Source: Streptomyces aquilus (GTDB lineage: Bacteria; Actinomycetota; Actinomycetes; Streptomycetales; Streptomycetaceae). From it: DNA of 64,000 bases. Shown here piece by piece: positions 52,526 to 61,173 of this stretch; position 1 is the stretch's first letter, and the number at the start of each line of letters is the position of its first letter. The position numbers and the translations under genes are program-made. The notes beneath the pieces were generated by a model. It worked only from the letters and a program-made list of their open reading frames with translations. It did no database searches and had not been told where the DNA came from. The DNA is taken from the NCBI RefSeq assembly GCF_003955715.1, contig NZ_CP034463.1, positions 124,001 through 188,000 on the forward strand, read 5' to 3'.

Positions 52526-53057
52526 TCAGACGGTGTACTTCTGGTGGTCGACGGCACGCTCCCGTACGGCCTCGAAGGCGTCGGAGCAGAGCTTGACCGC
52601 AGCATGGTCCTCGCCGAATTCCTTGGGCGGATCCGCCCGATCGCCGTCCCCGGTGAAGATGCTGAACTGAACCAAGCGGTCGTCGAAAAGCCAGGAGTCG
52701 GCCCCCGGCAGAACGGTGTCCACGGCCCGCCGGCGAGGCAGCCGCGCACCGAATCGCCCGCGTCGTCGTTCAGCGGGGTGGCAGCGGCTCCCACCGGATG
52801 CAGTCCGTCACGGGCTCAGACACGACCCGGGCCCGGCGCATCACCACACCACGGCCGACAGCCTCCCGTACAGTGCCCAGCCAGCCGGGCCACCACCGTG
52901 CCGTCGGGTCGAGATCGACATGGCTGGTGCGCTTGACCTGCTCGAACTCCTCGACCTCGGCACCGACGCCGTACCCGTCACGCATCTCCAGATGCACCGC
53001 GCTGCGGCGCGTACCAGCCAGCAGCTCAGCGAAGCTCGGCACGCCGTTCTGCGACAT
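52526..53057 (-). pseudogene. DUF6879-family protein, frameshifted
   Basis: The ATG at 53057 starts MSQNGVPSFAELLAGTRRSA with VHLEMRDGYG and REAVGRGVVMRRARVVSEPV, the N-terminal two thirds of a DUF6879 protein, then stops near 52770. In other frames the protein continues (TPLNDDAGDSVR; RLPRRRAVDTVLPGADSWLF; FDDRLVQFSIFTGDGD; KLCSDAFEAVRERAVDH) to 52526. At least two small frameshifts between 52740 and 52790 break it. DUF6879 genes normally follow an XRE-type HTH gene in Streptomyces; none is present. Confidence 0.8.
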
Positions 53058-53344
53058 CGCACGCCTCCCTCAGAATCGGCACCGGGCGGGCAGGGCTGCG
53101 GATCACCGTCTCATGGGCGGGGAGATTCCCACCGCGTGACCGGCGACCCGCTCCGTACCGCGCCCCCCGGTGTTGGGGTCGATCCCGATGAACTGCGGGT
53201 CCACGATGCCCTTCCGGATCAAGCGGGTTGCGTGTTCTTGCGTGCGGCGGTTCCGAAGGGTGCGGAGGTCGTCAACGGCGCGGTGCGGGTTCGAGGCGAC
53301 ATCGGCTCGAAGCCGCGCGGTACGGGACGCACCCCGCTCGACGG
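53058..53344. other. 287-bp stretch, unassigned
   Basis: A plus-strand frame reads GVDPDELRVHDALPDQAGCV and FLRAAVPKGAEVVNGAVRV, which has protein-like character but no start and no recognised family. It is probably a further fragment of the plasmid-derived scar that continues to the right. Confidence 0.4.
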
Positions 53345-53870
53345 CTACCGGCGCTGCCGTTGCTCAGGCAGCGTAGCCACCGCTGGAGACTGATTGCCGC
53401 GTGCTTCGGCGTCGGCGAGAACGGTGGCGAGCGCCGACCAGTCCGGGTAGGCGAGGATTCGTTCCGCGTGGTCAGGGACTGCTGCTCGTATATCGCTGGC
53501 CAGCACGCGGCGGGCTTGATCCCTGAGCTGTCGGGCTGTGAGTTCGGCGAGCGTCGGAGCACGTGCTCGGTCTGCGGCCGTCTGCAGGTGCTGGACGGCC
53601 TGGCGGGCAGCTTCGGCCTGGTGGGCGTGGCGCTTCGCTTCGCGCCAACGCCCGGCCACGATGGTCGTCCAGACGCAGGCTGCGACCAGGGGGCCACTGC
53701 ATTGCCGTGGGGGCCGCTGGCGGTGTGGACGATGTAGCGGGCCGCGCTGCGCAATGCGTGAGCAGCACGGACTTCCGGCCGTACCTGGGATTCTGGGCTC
53801 GGGCGAACGCCTTGGAGGCGGCCCGGAGTTCGGTGCGCAAGGGGTCGGGGGCTTTCTGGGCGGTGGCTTC
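53345..53870 (-). pseudogene. C-terminal remnant of a plasmid relaxase/mobilisation protein
   Basis: The minus strand reads, in shifting frames, PDPLRTELRAASKAFARAQN, then VAGRWREAKRHAHQAEAARQ AVQHL, ARQLRDQARRVLASDIRAAV and PDHAERILAYPDWSALATVL to a stop at 53345. The alanine- and glutamate-rich coiled part ending in a PDHAERIL-type block is what I know from the C-termini of Streptomyces relaxase/MobA-like proteins. The nuclease domain is absent. Upstream it is joined to a piece of acyl-CoA synthetase. Confidence 0.6.
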
Positions 53871-53872
53871 CA

Positions 53873-54054
53873 GATCCTCGGCACCGGTCGCGCTGCCCTC
53901 GCACCGAGCGACGTAGGCAACAGGTCTCTCGGTCCAGCGCGGGTCCGGTCGGGCGATCGCGGCGGCTTCGACGACGTCGGGGGGCGAGGCGATCGCAGTC
54001 TCGAGCTCGACCGAGGAGATCCATGCGCCTCCTGACTCGACCAGATCCTTCACG
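53873..54054 (-). pseudogene. Duplicated fragment of the acyl-CoA synthetase gene
   Basis: This 180-bp piece encodes VESGGAWISSVELETAIASP then PDVVEAAAIARPDPRWTERP VAYVARCEGS and corresponds to 3887-4067 of the intact synthetase gene (SGGEWISSVELETAIASHPD and so on). At DNA level most positions agree, with scattered changes. It covers part of the C-terminal ANL subdomain only and is flanked by relaxase and RHH-like debris, so it is a diverged copy of this gene or of a close relative. Confidence 0.8.
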
Positions 54055-54059
54055 GCGAC

Positions 54060-54143
54060 ATCGTCACCCTCGCTCTCGACGCCCTTCTGCGAGCCAAGGG
54101 CTACCCGACCGACCTCAACCCCGCCAAGGCGCAGCCGTCGTGA
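54060..54143 (+). pseudogene. Short C-terminal remnant, plasmid RHH/regulatory-protein-like
   Basis: A plus-strand frame reads VTLALDALLRAKGYPTDLNP AKAQPS and stops at about 54143. A final helix of form VTLALxxLLxxKGY is common at the ends of small ribbon-helix-helix or MobC-like plasmid proteins. Nothing upstream is preserved. The assignment is tentative. Confidence 0.3.
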
Positions 54144-54808
54144 ACGGTGAGCACACCGCATTCGCTCGGTCTTCGCTCACCTTCATCCAGCCTCCTCCTG
54201 CTCGCCGGATGCGTCCCAACGGGCCTGGTCTCCTGTTCAGCCACCCCTTATGAAACCGTGCCCGGCCTGGCCGCGCCCTACGTCCGGCGCTGGGAGATCG
54301 AGTCCGGCACATCAGACCTGTGCCACCTGCCCGGCCGCGTCCGCAGGCCCCGCCTGCCGCGTTCACGCAGGACACCCAGCACCGTTGCGGCGCACTGCAT
54401 TTCGCATACCTCCCGGTCTTCGGGTGTCCGAACCACCTGGCCCCCTTCGCCCTGCGGACGGCTTTCCCGCCCTCCCTGGCCGGACGTTGCTCCGGCGACT
54501 ACTACGGGGCCTCCGTCGCCATAGGACTCGCGTCCCGTAGGCGATCCCACGTTCGTCTCTGTTGTACGTCATAGCGCGACGTAGGCGTCCCACTCATCTC
54601 CTTGAATACCCTCGCTGGGCATCGCCCCGCGCTCCGGAGGTGCACCGGCCAACTATAGAAACCTGAACCTGGTGCAGAACGCGGTGCCGGTTACAGCTGC
54701 CTTTCCGGCGGATGGGAAATTGCATCTGCTGGAGATTGGGCTTCAAACAATTCAGTCTTCGCCATATCGCGCGGGCCACCCAGCGCACCGTCCCTGACAA
54801 CTGGGCCC
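54144..54808. other. 665-bp stretch of unassigned DNA left of an IS3 element
   Basis: No intact gene. A plus-strand piece at about 54245-54300 reads VPGLAAPYVRRWEIES, similar to the YHxRWEIE motif around the catalytic Glu of IS4-type transposases, but it is too short to be sure. The part from 54590 to 54800 is lower in GC than its surroundings, hinting at foreign origin. No structured RNA was recognised. Confidence 0.4.
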
Positions 54809-54848
54809 TGAGCTGCCCCGAGTTTCGTAGAGTCCGATCTTGATTGGT

Positions 54849-55617
54849 TCAGGCGGACTGCGGGGTTTGCTCCTGGCTGCGCCAGAAGGCTTCCTCGTAC
54901 TCGGCCGGCGGCACGTAGTCGAGCGCGGAGTGAAGACGTTCTTCGTTGTACCAGGTGATCCACTGGAAGATCGCCCGCTCGACCTGGTCGACGTCCTTCC
55001 CCGGTATACCGAATTGATACGTATTGCGACCCGCGATCGCTGTGGTGTATCAGTCCGGAGTCCTTCTTGATCCGGCGCCGCCAGAGCGCCATCTCCAGGG
55101 CTTCCAGAGGGAGTTCGGTCCGCATGTGGTTCGCGACCTGCCAGCCGACTATCATCCGCGAGTACACATCCAGAACGAACGCCACATACGCCCATCCCGA
55201 CCAGGTGCGGACATACGTCATGTCCGCCACCCACAACTGATCGGGCCGGGAGGCGGTGAAGTCGCGGTCGACCAAGTCCGGCGGACGCGGCGCCGACGGT
55301 TCCGGAATCGTGGTCCGACGCCGCCGGCCACGGATGACGCCCTCCAGGCCCAGTTCGGCCATCAGCCTCTCGACGGTGCAGCGGGCCACCCCGTGGCCCT
55401 TGCGCCGAAGCGCGCGGGTGATCCGGCGGGCGCCATAGGTGCCGCCCGACTCCGCGTGGACCTCCTCGATCAGCGGCATGAGCTGCTCGTTCCGGAGCCG
55501 GCGGGCCGACTTCGGCCGCTTCTTGCGAGCGAAGTACGTCGACGTCGACGGCGACAGCTCCAGCACCCGGCAGACGGGATCGACCCCAAGGCCCCTCTCG
55601 CGCAGGTGGTCGATCAC
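54849..55617 (-). pseudogene. IS3 transposase OrfB with internal deletion
   Basis: It starts with IDHLRERGLGVDPVCRVLEL and has the HTH_21 segment, the catalytic VADMTYVRTWSGWAYVAFVL and the second-Asp block LIHHSDRGSQYVSIRYT. The stretch carrying the catalytic Glu (normally a GDSYDNALAE-like motif) is then missing, and the end continues in another frame (DQVERAIFQWITWYNEERLH, PPAEYEEAFWRSQEQ). The deletion junction lies near 55015. Loss of the DDE glutamate makes it inactive. Confidence 0.85.
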
Positions 55618-55925
55618 CTGCTCGGCCTCGTCCGGGGACGGTCGATCTCCTGGGCAAAAAACACCGAGGCAGCTTTCAGGATCTCGTTCGCCCGCCTCAA
55701 CTCCGCTACCTCTTTCCGGAGTTGCTTCAACTCGTCCAGCCCGGCGGTGGTGAGCCGGTCGTCCCGCTCGCCGCGGTCGGCCTCGGCCTGGCGGACCCAG
55801 CCTCGCAGGGCTTCCTTGTGGATGCCGAGGTCCTTCGCGACGTGCGCGATCGGGCGGCCGGTGGTGCGGACCTCGCGAATCGCGCGCTCGCGCAGTTCGT
55901 CCGGATATTTACGGGGTGCTGCCAT
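55614..55925 (-). CDS. IS3 transposase OrfA (HTH subunit)
   Basis: A 103-residue protein: MAAPRKYPDELRERAIREVR, then the HTH region PIAHVAKDLGIHKEALRGWV and a leucine-rich coiled coil LKQLRKEVAELRRANEILKA ending at FFAQEI. OrfA binds the element ends and is normally joined to OrfB by a -1 ribosomal frameshift in the short overlap (55614-55617). It is intact, but OrfB is not. Confidence 0.88.
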   Translation of the reverse strand: MAAPRKYPDELRERAIREVRTTGRPIAHVAKDLGIHKEALRGWVRQAEADRGERDDRLTTAGLDELKQLRKEVAELRRANEILKAASVFFAQEIDRPRTRPSR

Positions 55926-56093
55926 GGTGCTGGTGGATCTCCTTCGCCAGGACCGTAACCCTGGCATCAGGGACTCCACAAATCTCAGTACAGCTCACCC
56001 GGTCACTGGTTTCCTGACATGCTTTTGTCCCCTCTGCCTTTCGGCATCAGGTAAGTCATTAGCCCAGGAACCTCCCTCCGAGTTCCTCCCGGC

Positions 56094-56848
56094 TCAGCCG
56101 GGGATACAAACAGGGCGCCTCGTGGCGCACAACGTCCGCTCGACGACCCAGCGGAAGCTGCCCAGGCCGGTGCCGTGTTGTTGCCCGCGTGCGGCGATGA
56201 CGGGGCGGATGCCGCGCTGCCACAGCAGCCGCCGGTACTTGTTGTGGTCGTAGCCGCGGTCGGCGAACAGCATGTCGGGCCGGCGTCTGGGCCGGCCCAC
56301 GACGCCGGCCACGGCCGGGACCTTGTCCAGCAACGGCAGCAGCTGGGTGACGTCGTTGCGGCTGCCGCCGGTCAGCGACACCGCAAGCGGAATGCCCTGT
56401 GCGTCGGTGAGGACGTGGTGCTTGCTGCCCGGCCGTGCGCGGTCGACCGGGCTGGGACCGCTTTTGGGCCGCGCCGGGCCGCCCGCACGTGAGAGGAGTC
56501 GATCACCGCCCGCGACCAGTCCAGCTTCTTCGCCGACCGCAGCTTTCTCAGCAGCACCAGGTGCAGCTGATCCCACACGCCCGCCTCGTTCCACGCCGCC
56601 AGGCGACGCCAGCAAGTCATACCCGAGCCGAAACCCAGTTCCTGGGGCAGGTACTCCCACTGGATCCCGGTATGCAGCACGAACAGAATCCCGCACAGGG
56701 CCTGCCGGTCCGGAACCCGAGGCCGGCCCGCCACCAACTTCGGACCCGGTTCGGGCAGCAACGGCTCGATCAACGACCACAGTTCATCCGAGACGATCCA
56801 CGGCCTCGGCTGGTGCTTCCCCACGACCGAACCAACGAACCACCGCAC
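56094..56848 (-). pseudogene. IS5-family (IS427-like) transposase, two-frame and 3'-truncated
   Basis: The ATG at 56848 opens a frame with WIVSDELWSLIEPLLPEPGP, GRPRVPDRQALCGILFVL and the first catalytic Asp in AVIDSSHVRA. The second part lies in another frame (PGSKHHVLTDAQGIPLAVSL; DMLFADRGYDHNKYRRLLWQ; FRWVVERT with the Glu). A frame change around 56430-56480 may be the programmed frameshift of IS427-like elements. The 3' end, after VERT, does not continue as AWLHxFRRL and runs into unrelated codons, so the copy is truncated. Its other end (about 56886) cuts the caspase gene. Confidence 0.75.
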
Positions 56849-56886
56849 CGACAGTCACATGATCAACCGACTTCTGTTAGGACCTC

Positions 56887-57939
56887 GAAGAGCGCGTGGC
56901 GCCTGCACCTCTAGTGCTGGCTCCGTCGCTGGTGCGTCGGTCGGTAGGGTCTCCGGCACCTGCGCGGCTGGGATCTCGGGAATACGTGGTGAAGACGCCT
57001 GCATCCTCGCCCTCGCCGCGGACGACACGAGTCGGCTGTCGTCTTCCGTGAGTCACTGGTACTCGCTGGTGACACGCCGCCGTACGGGGTCGTTTCCGAT
57101 CCGGTACAGGTGATCGAGTGCGTCCAGGGCAGCGAGCCGGCCGACGGCGATTGGGCTGTTGAGCGAGTGACGCAGATGAGTTGGCAGGGACCAATTGACG
57201 TTCCGGGCGATGATGATACGGCCCTCGATGTTGTCCTGCTTCTTCGGGCGTTGCTGGGGTATCTCGTCGACGACACGGTCGTGGACGTAGCCGTACAGCT
57301 CGTCGAGGGTGATGTCTCCGTCGCCGTCGAGACCGGCGCTGCCGTCCCGCAGTCCGTCTACCAGGTAACGGTTGAACACCGACTGTGCGGCTGTGCCGTG
57401 TGGCTGGTTCCCTTCGAAGGAGTGAAGGAGTACTGGGTGGCGTCGGACGCGGTCAGCACCGTCCGTCCCCGGCCCTGGAACCGTTCCAGCGCGTGTACGT
57501 CGGTGTCGGTCTTCGCGAGGCGCCCGGCCGGGAAGGCGCCGCTGTAGCAGCAGTCGAGGACCAGTACCTTCTGCCAGGACATGCAGCCGGACATGGCCTG
57601 GTCGATCTGCTCGGCGGGCAGCGACGTGAGCAGCGGGCTGTCGCGCCGGATATTGGTCATCGCCAGATACAGGCGGCCGTCGTCGTCCTTCAAGGCGTGG
57701 CCGGTGAAGTACAGCAGGGTGAGGTCGTCACGCCGCCGGTCGCGGTAGAGGCCGGCGATGGCCTCGCCGCCCCGGTAGTGCGGCTCGTTGATCAGCGTGG
57801 TGACCTCGAAGCCCGCGATGTCAGGGTCCTGCAGGACGGCCGCGAAGGCCCCCGCGTCGTGGGCCGGCGCGGTCAGTCGCCTCAGCCCGTTGGCCTGGTA
57901 GTCGTATGTGGCGATCAGCAGCGCCAGCCGGCGCCCCAT
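56887..57939 (-). pseudogene. Caspase-family conflict-system protein, triply disrupted
   Basis: The ATG at 57939 begins a caspase-like peptidase: RLALLIATYDYQANGLRRLT, catalytic His81 in LLYFTGHALKDDDGRLYLA, and catalytic Cys131 in VLVLDCCYSGAFPAG. At 57416-57431 an 8-bp unit (GAAGGAGT on the plus strand) is tandemly duplicated. Removing one copy restores SFEGNQPHGTAAQSVFNRYL and the rest of the domain (DGDGDITLDELYGYVHDRVV). A later TGA interrupts EYQ/LTEDDSRLVSS, and the 3' end is cut by an IS5 element at 56886. Such caspases act with EACC1 partners in NTPase-type conflict or suicide systems. Confidence 0.85.
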
Positions 57940-57941
57940 GG

Positions 57942-58195
57942 CTACCCGCCGCTGTGGCGACGGATGTAGGCGCTGACCAGCTCGCGCCGCTCGTCGGCCG
58001 AGGCCTGCTCGAGTTCGATCGTGTCATGATCGATGGTCAGCGAGACGCGATGCCGCGCAGACTGCCGGCCGAGCCAGTCACGCAGCATCTCGACGAGTGC
58101 GGTGAGTACTCCAGCGGACGCGCTTAACGCCACGACGACTGCCCCCACCGTGACCGCATCGGCACCTTTGGCGCCGTCGGGTTTCAGGTTCCCCC
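57942..58195 (-). pseudogene. EACC1 (effector-associated constant component 1) protein, 5'-truncated
   Basis: The minus-strand frame reads GAKGADAVTVGAVVVALSAS, LTALVEMLRDWLGRQSARHR and VSLTIDHDTIELEQAS, ending HSGG at 57942, two bases before the caspase start. This is the C-terminal two thirds of EACC1, a small membrane-associated component found beside caspase or other effectors in actinomycete conflict systems. The expected N-terminal strand region is missing, the sequence losing similarity at about 58195. A GTG at 58148 could give a 68-residue shortened product. Confidence 0.65.
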
Positions 58196-58250
58196 AACAA
58201 TGGCCACGCTGGGCAAGAGATTGGGTGCCTCATCTGCTGTGCTTGACTTC

Positions 58251-59489
58251 ATGACGCCAAGTTCCACTCCCGCGCCGGACGCGCCCCGATCGCCCACGCA
58301 CCGCAGCCCACTGCGCAGGCTCACTGCCCGTGACCGCGGTGAGGTACACCGATCCGCCACTCAGCTGGAGCTCTTCTTCGACCTGTGCTTCGTCGTGGCC
58401 ATCGCCCAGGCGGGCATCCAGTTGGTGCACGCGGTCGCCGAGGGTCATGCGGGCGAGGGGATCCTCAACTACGCACTGGTGTTCTTCGCCATCTGGTGGG
58501 CGTGGATGAACTTCACATGGTTCGCCTCGGCCTACGACAACGACGACGTGCTCTACCGGATCGTCACGCTGATCCAGATCGCCGGTGTGCTGGTGCTCGC
58601 GGCCGGGGTCTCCCGGGCGTTCGAGGACCACGAGTACCAGGCGGGGGTGGCGGGCTATGTGATCATGCGGCTCGCCTCGGTGTCCCAATGGCTGCGCGTG
58701 GCGAGGGCGACTCAGGGCAGGGAGCGCAGGGTGGCCCTGCGGTACGCCGGCGGCGTCGTGCTGTGCCAGATCGGCTGGCTCAGCCTCCTGTTCTTGCCCG
58801 AGGACACCCTGGTCGCGGTGTTCGTGGCGATGGCGGTCCTCGAGATGTGCGTCCCGGCGTACGCGGAGAAGGTCCAGCCGACGTCCTGGCACCCGCGCCA
58901 CATCGCCGAGCGATACGGGCTGTTCACGATCATCGTGCTCGGCGAGACCATCGCGGCGGCCACAGTCGCCGTGAAGACGGGCATCGACGAGCAGGACGCG
59001 CTGGGCGAACTGCTGCCGATCGCCGCAGGCGGGCTGCTGATCATCTTCGCCGCCTGGTGGATCTACTTCGCGGTGCCGATCCACGGTCATCTGAGATCCA
59101 ACAGGCAGGCGTTCCTGTGGGGTTACGGCCACTACGTCGTCTTCGCCTCGGCGGCCGCGATCGGCGCGGGTCTGGAGGTGGCGGTCGAGCAGTCCGTGGG
59201 CAAGGCGCATATCTCGACGCTGTCCGCGTCGGCGGCCGTGGCCCTGCCGACGGCGCTGTATCTGCTCACCGTCTGGGCACTGCACTCGCGTTACTTCAAG
59301 GTGGGCATCGCCCAGCAGCTGGTACTGCCGACCGCGGCGCTGCTGGTGCTCTGCTGCATGTTCCTGGGCGAGTGGGCGGTGCTCTCGACCGGTCTCGTCT
59401 GCGCGCTGACGGTGGTGACCGGCGAGACACTGACGGCGCGCACGACGGCCCGGGAGCGCGAGACGGCGGTGGGAGCGCCGGTCGCCTGA
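58251..59489 (+). CDS. Low-temperature-requirement A (LtrA) family membrane protein
   Basis: A 412-residue membrane protein with about eleven hydrophobic segments. The conserved opening RSATQLELFFDLCFVVAIAQ is the LtrA signature, followed by WWAWMNFTWFASAYDNDD and ERYGLFTIIVLGETIAAATV. The molecular role is unknown; the name comes from Listeria growth in the cold. An in-frame ATG at 58200 is an alternative start; neither has a good ribosome-binding site. Its promoter region coincides with the point where the EACC1 gene is truncated. Confidence 0.88.
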   Translation: MTPSSTPAPDAPRSPTHRSPLRRLTARDRGEVHRSATQLELFFDLCFVVAIAQAGIQLVHAVAEGHAGEGILNYALVFFAIWWAWMNFTWFASAYDNDDVLYRIVTLIQIAGVLVLAAGVSRAFEDHEYQAGVAGYVIMRLASVSQWLRVARATQGRERRVALRYAGGVVLCQIGWLSLLFLPEDTLVAVFVAMAVLEMCVPAYAEKVQPTSWHPRHIAERYGLFTIIVLGETIAAATVAVKTGIDEQDALGELLPIAAGGLLIIFAAWWIYFAVPIHGHLRSNRQAFLWGYGHYVVFASAAAIGAGLEVAVEQSVGKAHISTLSASAAVALPTALYLLTVWALHSRYFKVGIAQQLVLPTAALLVLCCMFLGEWAVLSTGLVCALTVVTGETLTARTTARERETAVGAPVA

Positions 59490-59510
59490 CCGGCCCGGTC
59501 CGGACGCGAC

Positions 59511-59553
59511 CGGCCCCACGACAGTTGACGCTCTGACAGATGTCGTGGGGCCG
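59511..59553. terminator. 13-bp perfect inverted repeat after the LtrA gene
   Basis: CGGCCCCACGACA (59511-59523) and TGTCGTGGGGCCG (59541-59553) form a perfect stem with a 17-base loop, 21 bp after the LtrA stop. It looks like a strong intrinsic terminator, although the loop and right arm also encode the first codons of the peptidase remnant that follows. Confidence 0.65.
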
Positions 59554-59945
59554 CGGGGGGCACGCGACGCGTACCGGCAACGGTGGGCTCACCGGCACCA
59601 CGGTGGTGCCGGCGCCCGAGGGCGGTGCCGTCGCCGCGGTGGACGTGCGCGGCGGCGGGCCCGGCACCACGGAGACTGACGCGCTCGATCCGCGCAACCC
59701 GGTGCAGAAGGTCGAGGCGATCGTGCTGACCGGCGGCAGCGCGTACGGGCTCGACGCGGCGTCCGGGGTGACGGCCTGGCCGGAGGAACAGCGACGCGGG
59801 GTGGGGGTGGATCCGGCGCATGTCGTGCCGGTGGTGCCCGCCGCCTGTGTCTTCGACCTCGGCCGCGGCGGCGACTTCCGGGCCAGGCCGGACGCGGCCA
59901 CCGGACGGGCCGCGGTCGAGGCGGCCGCGGCGAGCGAGGCGGGCT
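59519..59945 (+). pseudogene. P1-family (S58/DmpA-like) peptidase, N-terminal fragment
   Basis: Codons ACG ACA GTT GAC GCT CTG ACA from 59519 correspond to the usual MTVDALTD start, with the initiation codon changed from ATG to ACG. A frame change in the G run at 59554-59560 follows, then GHATRTGNGGLTGTTVV, AVDVRGGGPGTTETDALDPR, EAIVLTGGSAYGLDAASGV and VVPAACVFDLGRGGDFRARP. This is the first half of the peptidase. The second half, with the autocleavage nucleophile, is replaced by part of an esterase gene. It cannot be functional. Confidence 0.75.
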
Positions 59946-60749
59946 CCTCCGTCCCCCTGCCCACGGCGCGCACCGCGGGCACGGACCTCGCGGGAAAGGT
60001 CGGCTGCGGCTCGGCCCGCGACGTGTTGACCTGCCTGCGGCGCGTGCACGTCTCTCGTCTGCTCGCGGCTCAGGACACTGATCAACAGCCCGCGTACGGC
60101 ACCCCTTTGCTGCCCGGTGCCCCCGCGGCAGCGCTCGCCACCGGCCGCTTCCACCGCGTGCCCGTGCTCATCGGCAACAACCACGACGAGGGCAACGGCT
60201 GGGCCGCCGGCATCGTCCAGGCAGGCAACCCCGTCACCCCCGACACCTGGTCCCGACATCGCGGCCACCTTCTTCCCCTCCCCGGGGCAGGCGAAGGCGA
60301 TCGTCCGCGAGTACCCGGTGCACCGCACCGACGGAGGCCCGGTGTTCGGCGCAGTCATCGGCGACGCGAACTTCGCGTGCCCCACCGCGCGCACCAACAA
60401 CCTGCTCACCACCCAAGTGCCCGTGTGGTGCTACGAGTTCGCCGACGAGCACCCCCCGCCGCTCGCCCCGGGCACACCGCCGTTCCCGCTCGGCGCACCG
60501 CACGCGAGTGAACTGCCCTACCTGTTCGACCTCGGCGGCCGCCCCCGCGACCTGACTGCGGCACAGCACCGGCTGGCCGACACGATGATCGACTACTGGA
60601 CCCGCTTCGCCCGCACCGCCGACCCCAACGGCCCATCCTCTCCCCACTGGTCCCGGCACACGGTGCTGTCCCTGGCCCCGGACCACATCCTCCCCACCCG
60701 CACGACACAGACCCACCACCACTGCACGTTCTGGAACACCCTCGGATGA
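59946..60749 (+). pseudogene. Type B carboxylesterase, C-terminal fragment fused to the peptidase piece
   Basis: From about 59970 the frame of the peptidase piece continues as an esterase: GKVGCGSARDVLTCLRRVHV, then GRFHRVPVLIGNNHDEGNGW (the acidic-residue region of the COesterase fold). After PVTPDT one extra base near 60250 shifts the frame, and the protein resumes as PDIAATFFPSPGQAKAIVRE, ACPTARTNN, SELPYLFDLGG and DYWTRFARTADPNGP to a stop at 60749. The GESAG nucleophile region is missing. Chimera formation plus frameshift make this a clear pseudogene. Confidence 0.75.
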
Positions 60750-61173
60750 CCGCGGACAGCTCTGGGCCCGCCGACCACGCCGACGGAGCCTTAGCTTGAC
60801 CGAGCCGGACATCTTGGATGGTCGGGCTGGCCTCCCGACACACCCAGCTCGTCCAACCGCTGGTCTAGTTCGGCGAACAAGGAGGTGAACTTGCGCATGA
60901 GGTCGTGATCGACATGGCGCAGGACAAGAGTCCGTGGACAACTCGACAGCGCACAACACAAGTGGGACGGCCTACCGGGCACTCGTGGGCCGATGACCGC
61001 GTGCTGATCCGTTCCCGTGCCGGCGGTGACCTGACCGGAGCTTCTCCCGAGATCCTTCTCGAACCGCCGGACGCCACCACTTGCCATCGGCCGACGACCC
61101 CCATATTGTCGTACGTACGTAAGACATACGACCGTAAGACATACGGACGTACGTCAAACCAAGGGAGCTCGTG
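60750..61173. other. 424-bp intergenic region upstream of the SDR gene
   Basis: It holds the direct and inverted repeats at 61108-61155. A minus-strand frame around 60800-60920 (LMRKFTSLFAELDQRLDELG) has protein-like character but no recognised family or ribosome-binding site. The rest is featureless. Confidence 0.45.
61108..61155. promoter_or_regulatory. Direct repeats GTAAGACATACG within a larger inverted repeat; probable TetR operator
   Basis: GTAAGACATACG occurs at 61119-61130 and again at 61134-61145 (15-bp period). The outer parts GTCGTACGTACGT and ACGTACGTC form arms of an imperfect inverted repeat. The block ends about 20 bp before the SDR start. A TetR gene follows the SDR gene, which makes it the likely binding protein. 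Confidence 0.65.

Larger units (their letters stand above)
54809..55997 (-). mobile_element. IS3-family insertion sequence with 3-bp target duplication
   Basis: A 1189-bp element with ends beginning TGAGCTGCCCCGAGTTTC on the left and, in reverse complement, TGAGCTGTACTGAGATTTG on the right, followed by GAGTCC in both. It is flanked by CCC on each side, the 3-bp duplication expected of IS3. It contains overlapping orfA and orfB on the minus strand. orfB has an internal deletion, so the element cannot move unaided. Confidence 0.8.

Noticed and set aside
54600..54808. Structured RNA or group II intron remnant in the lower-GC block left of the IS3 element
   Set aside because: No domain V-like hairpin, no reverse transcriptase sequence and no repeat could be recognised.
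55614..55617. Reading the IS3 orfA/orfB overlap as evidence of an active element
   Set aside because: The overlap fits programmed frameshifting, but orfB has lost the catalytic Glu region, so the copy is not autonomous.
58230..59519. 429-codon minus-strand open frame opposite LtrA
   Set aside because: A mirror of the LtrA gene with Arg/Gly/His-rich translation; LtrA has clear family motifs.
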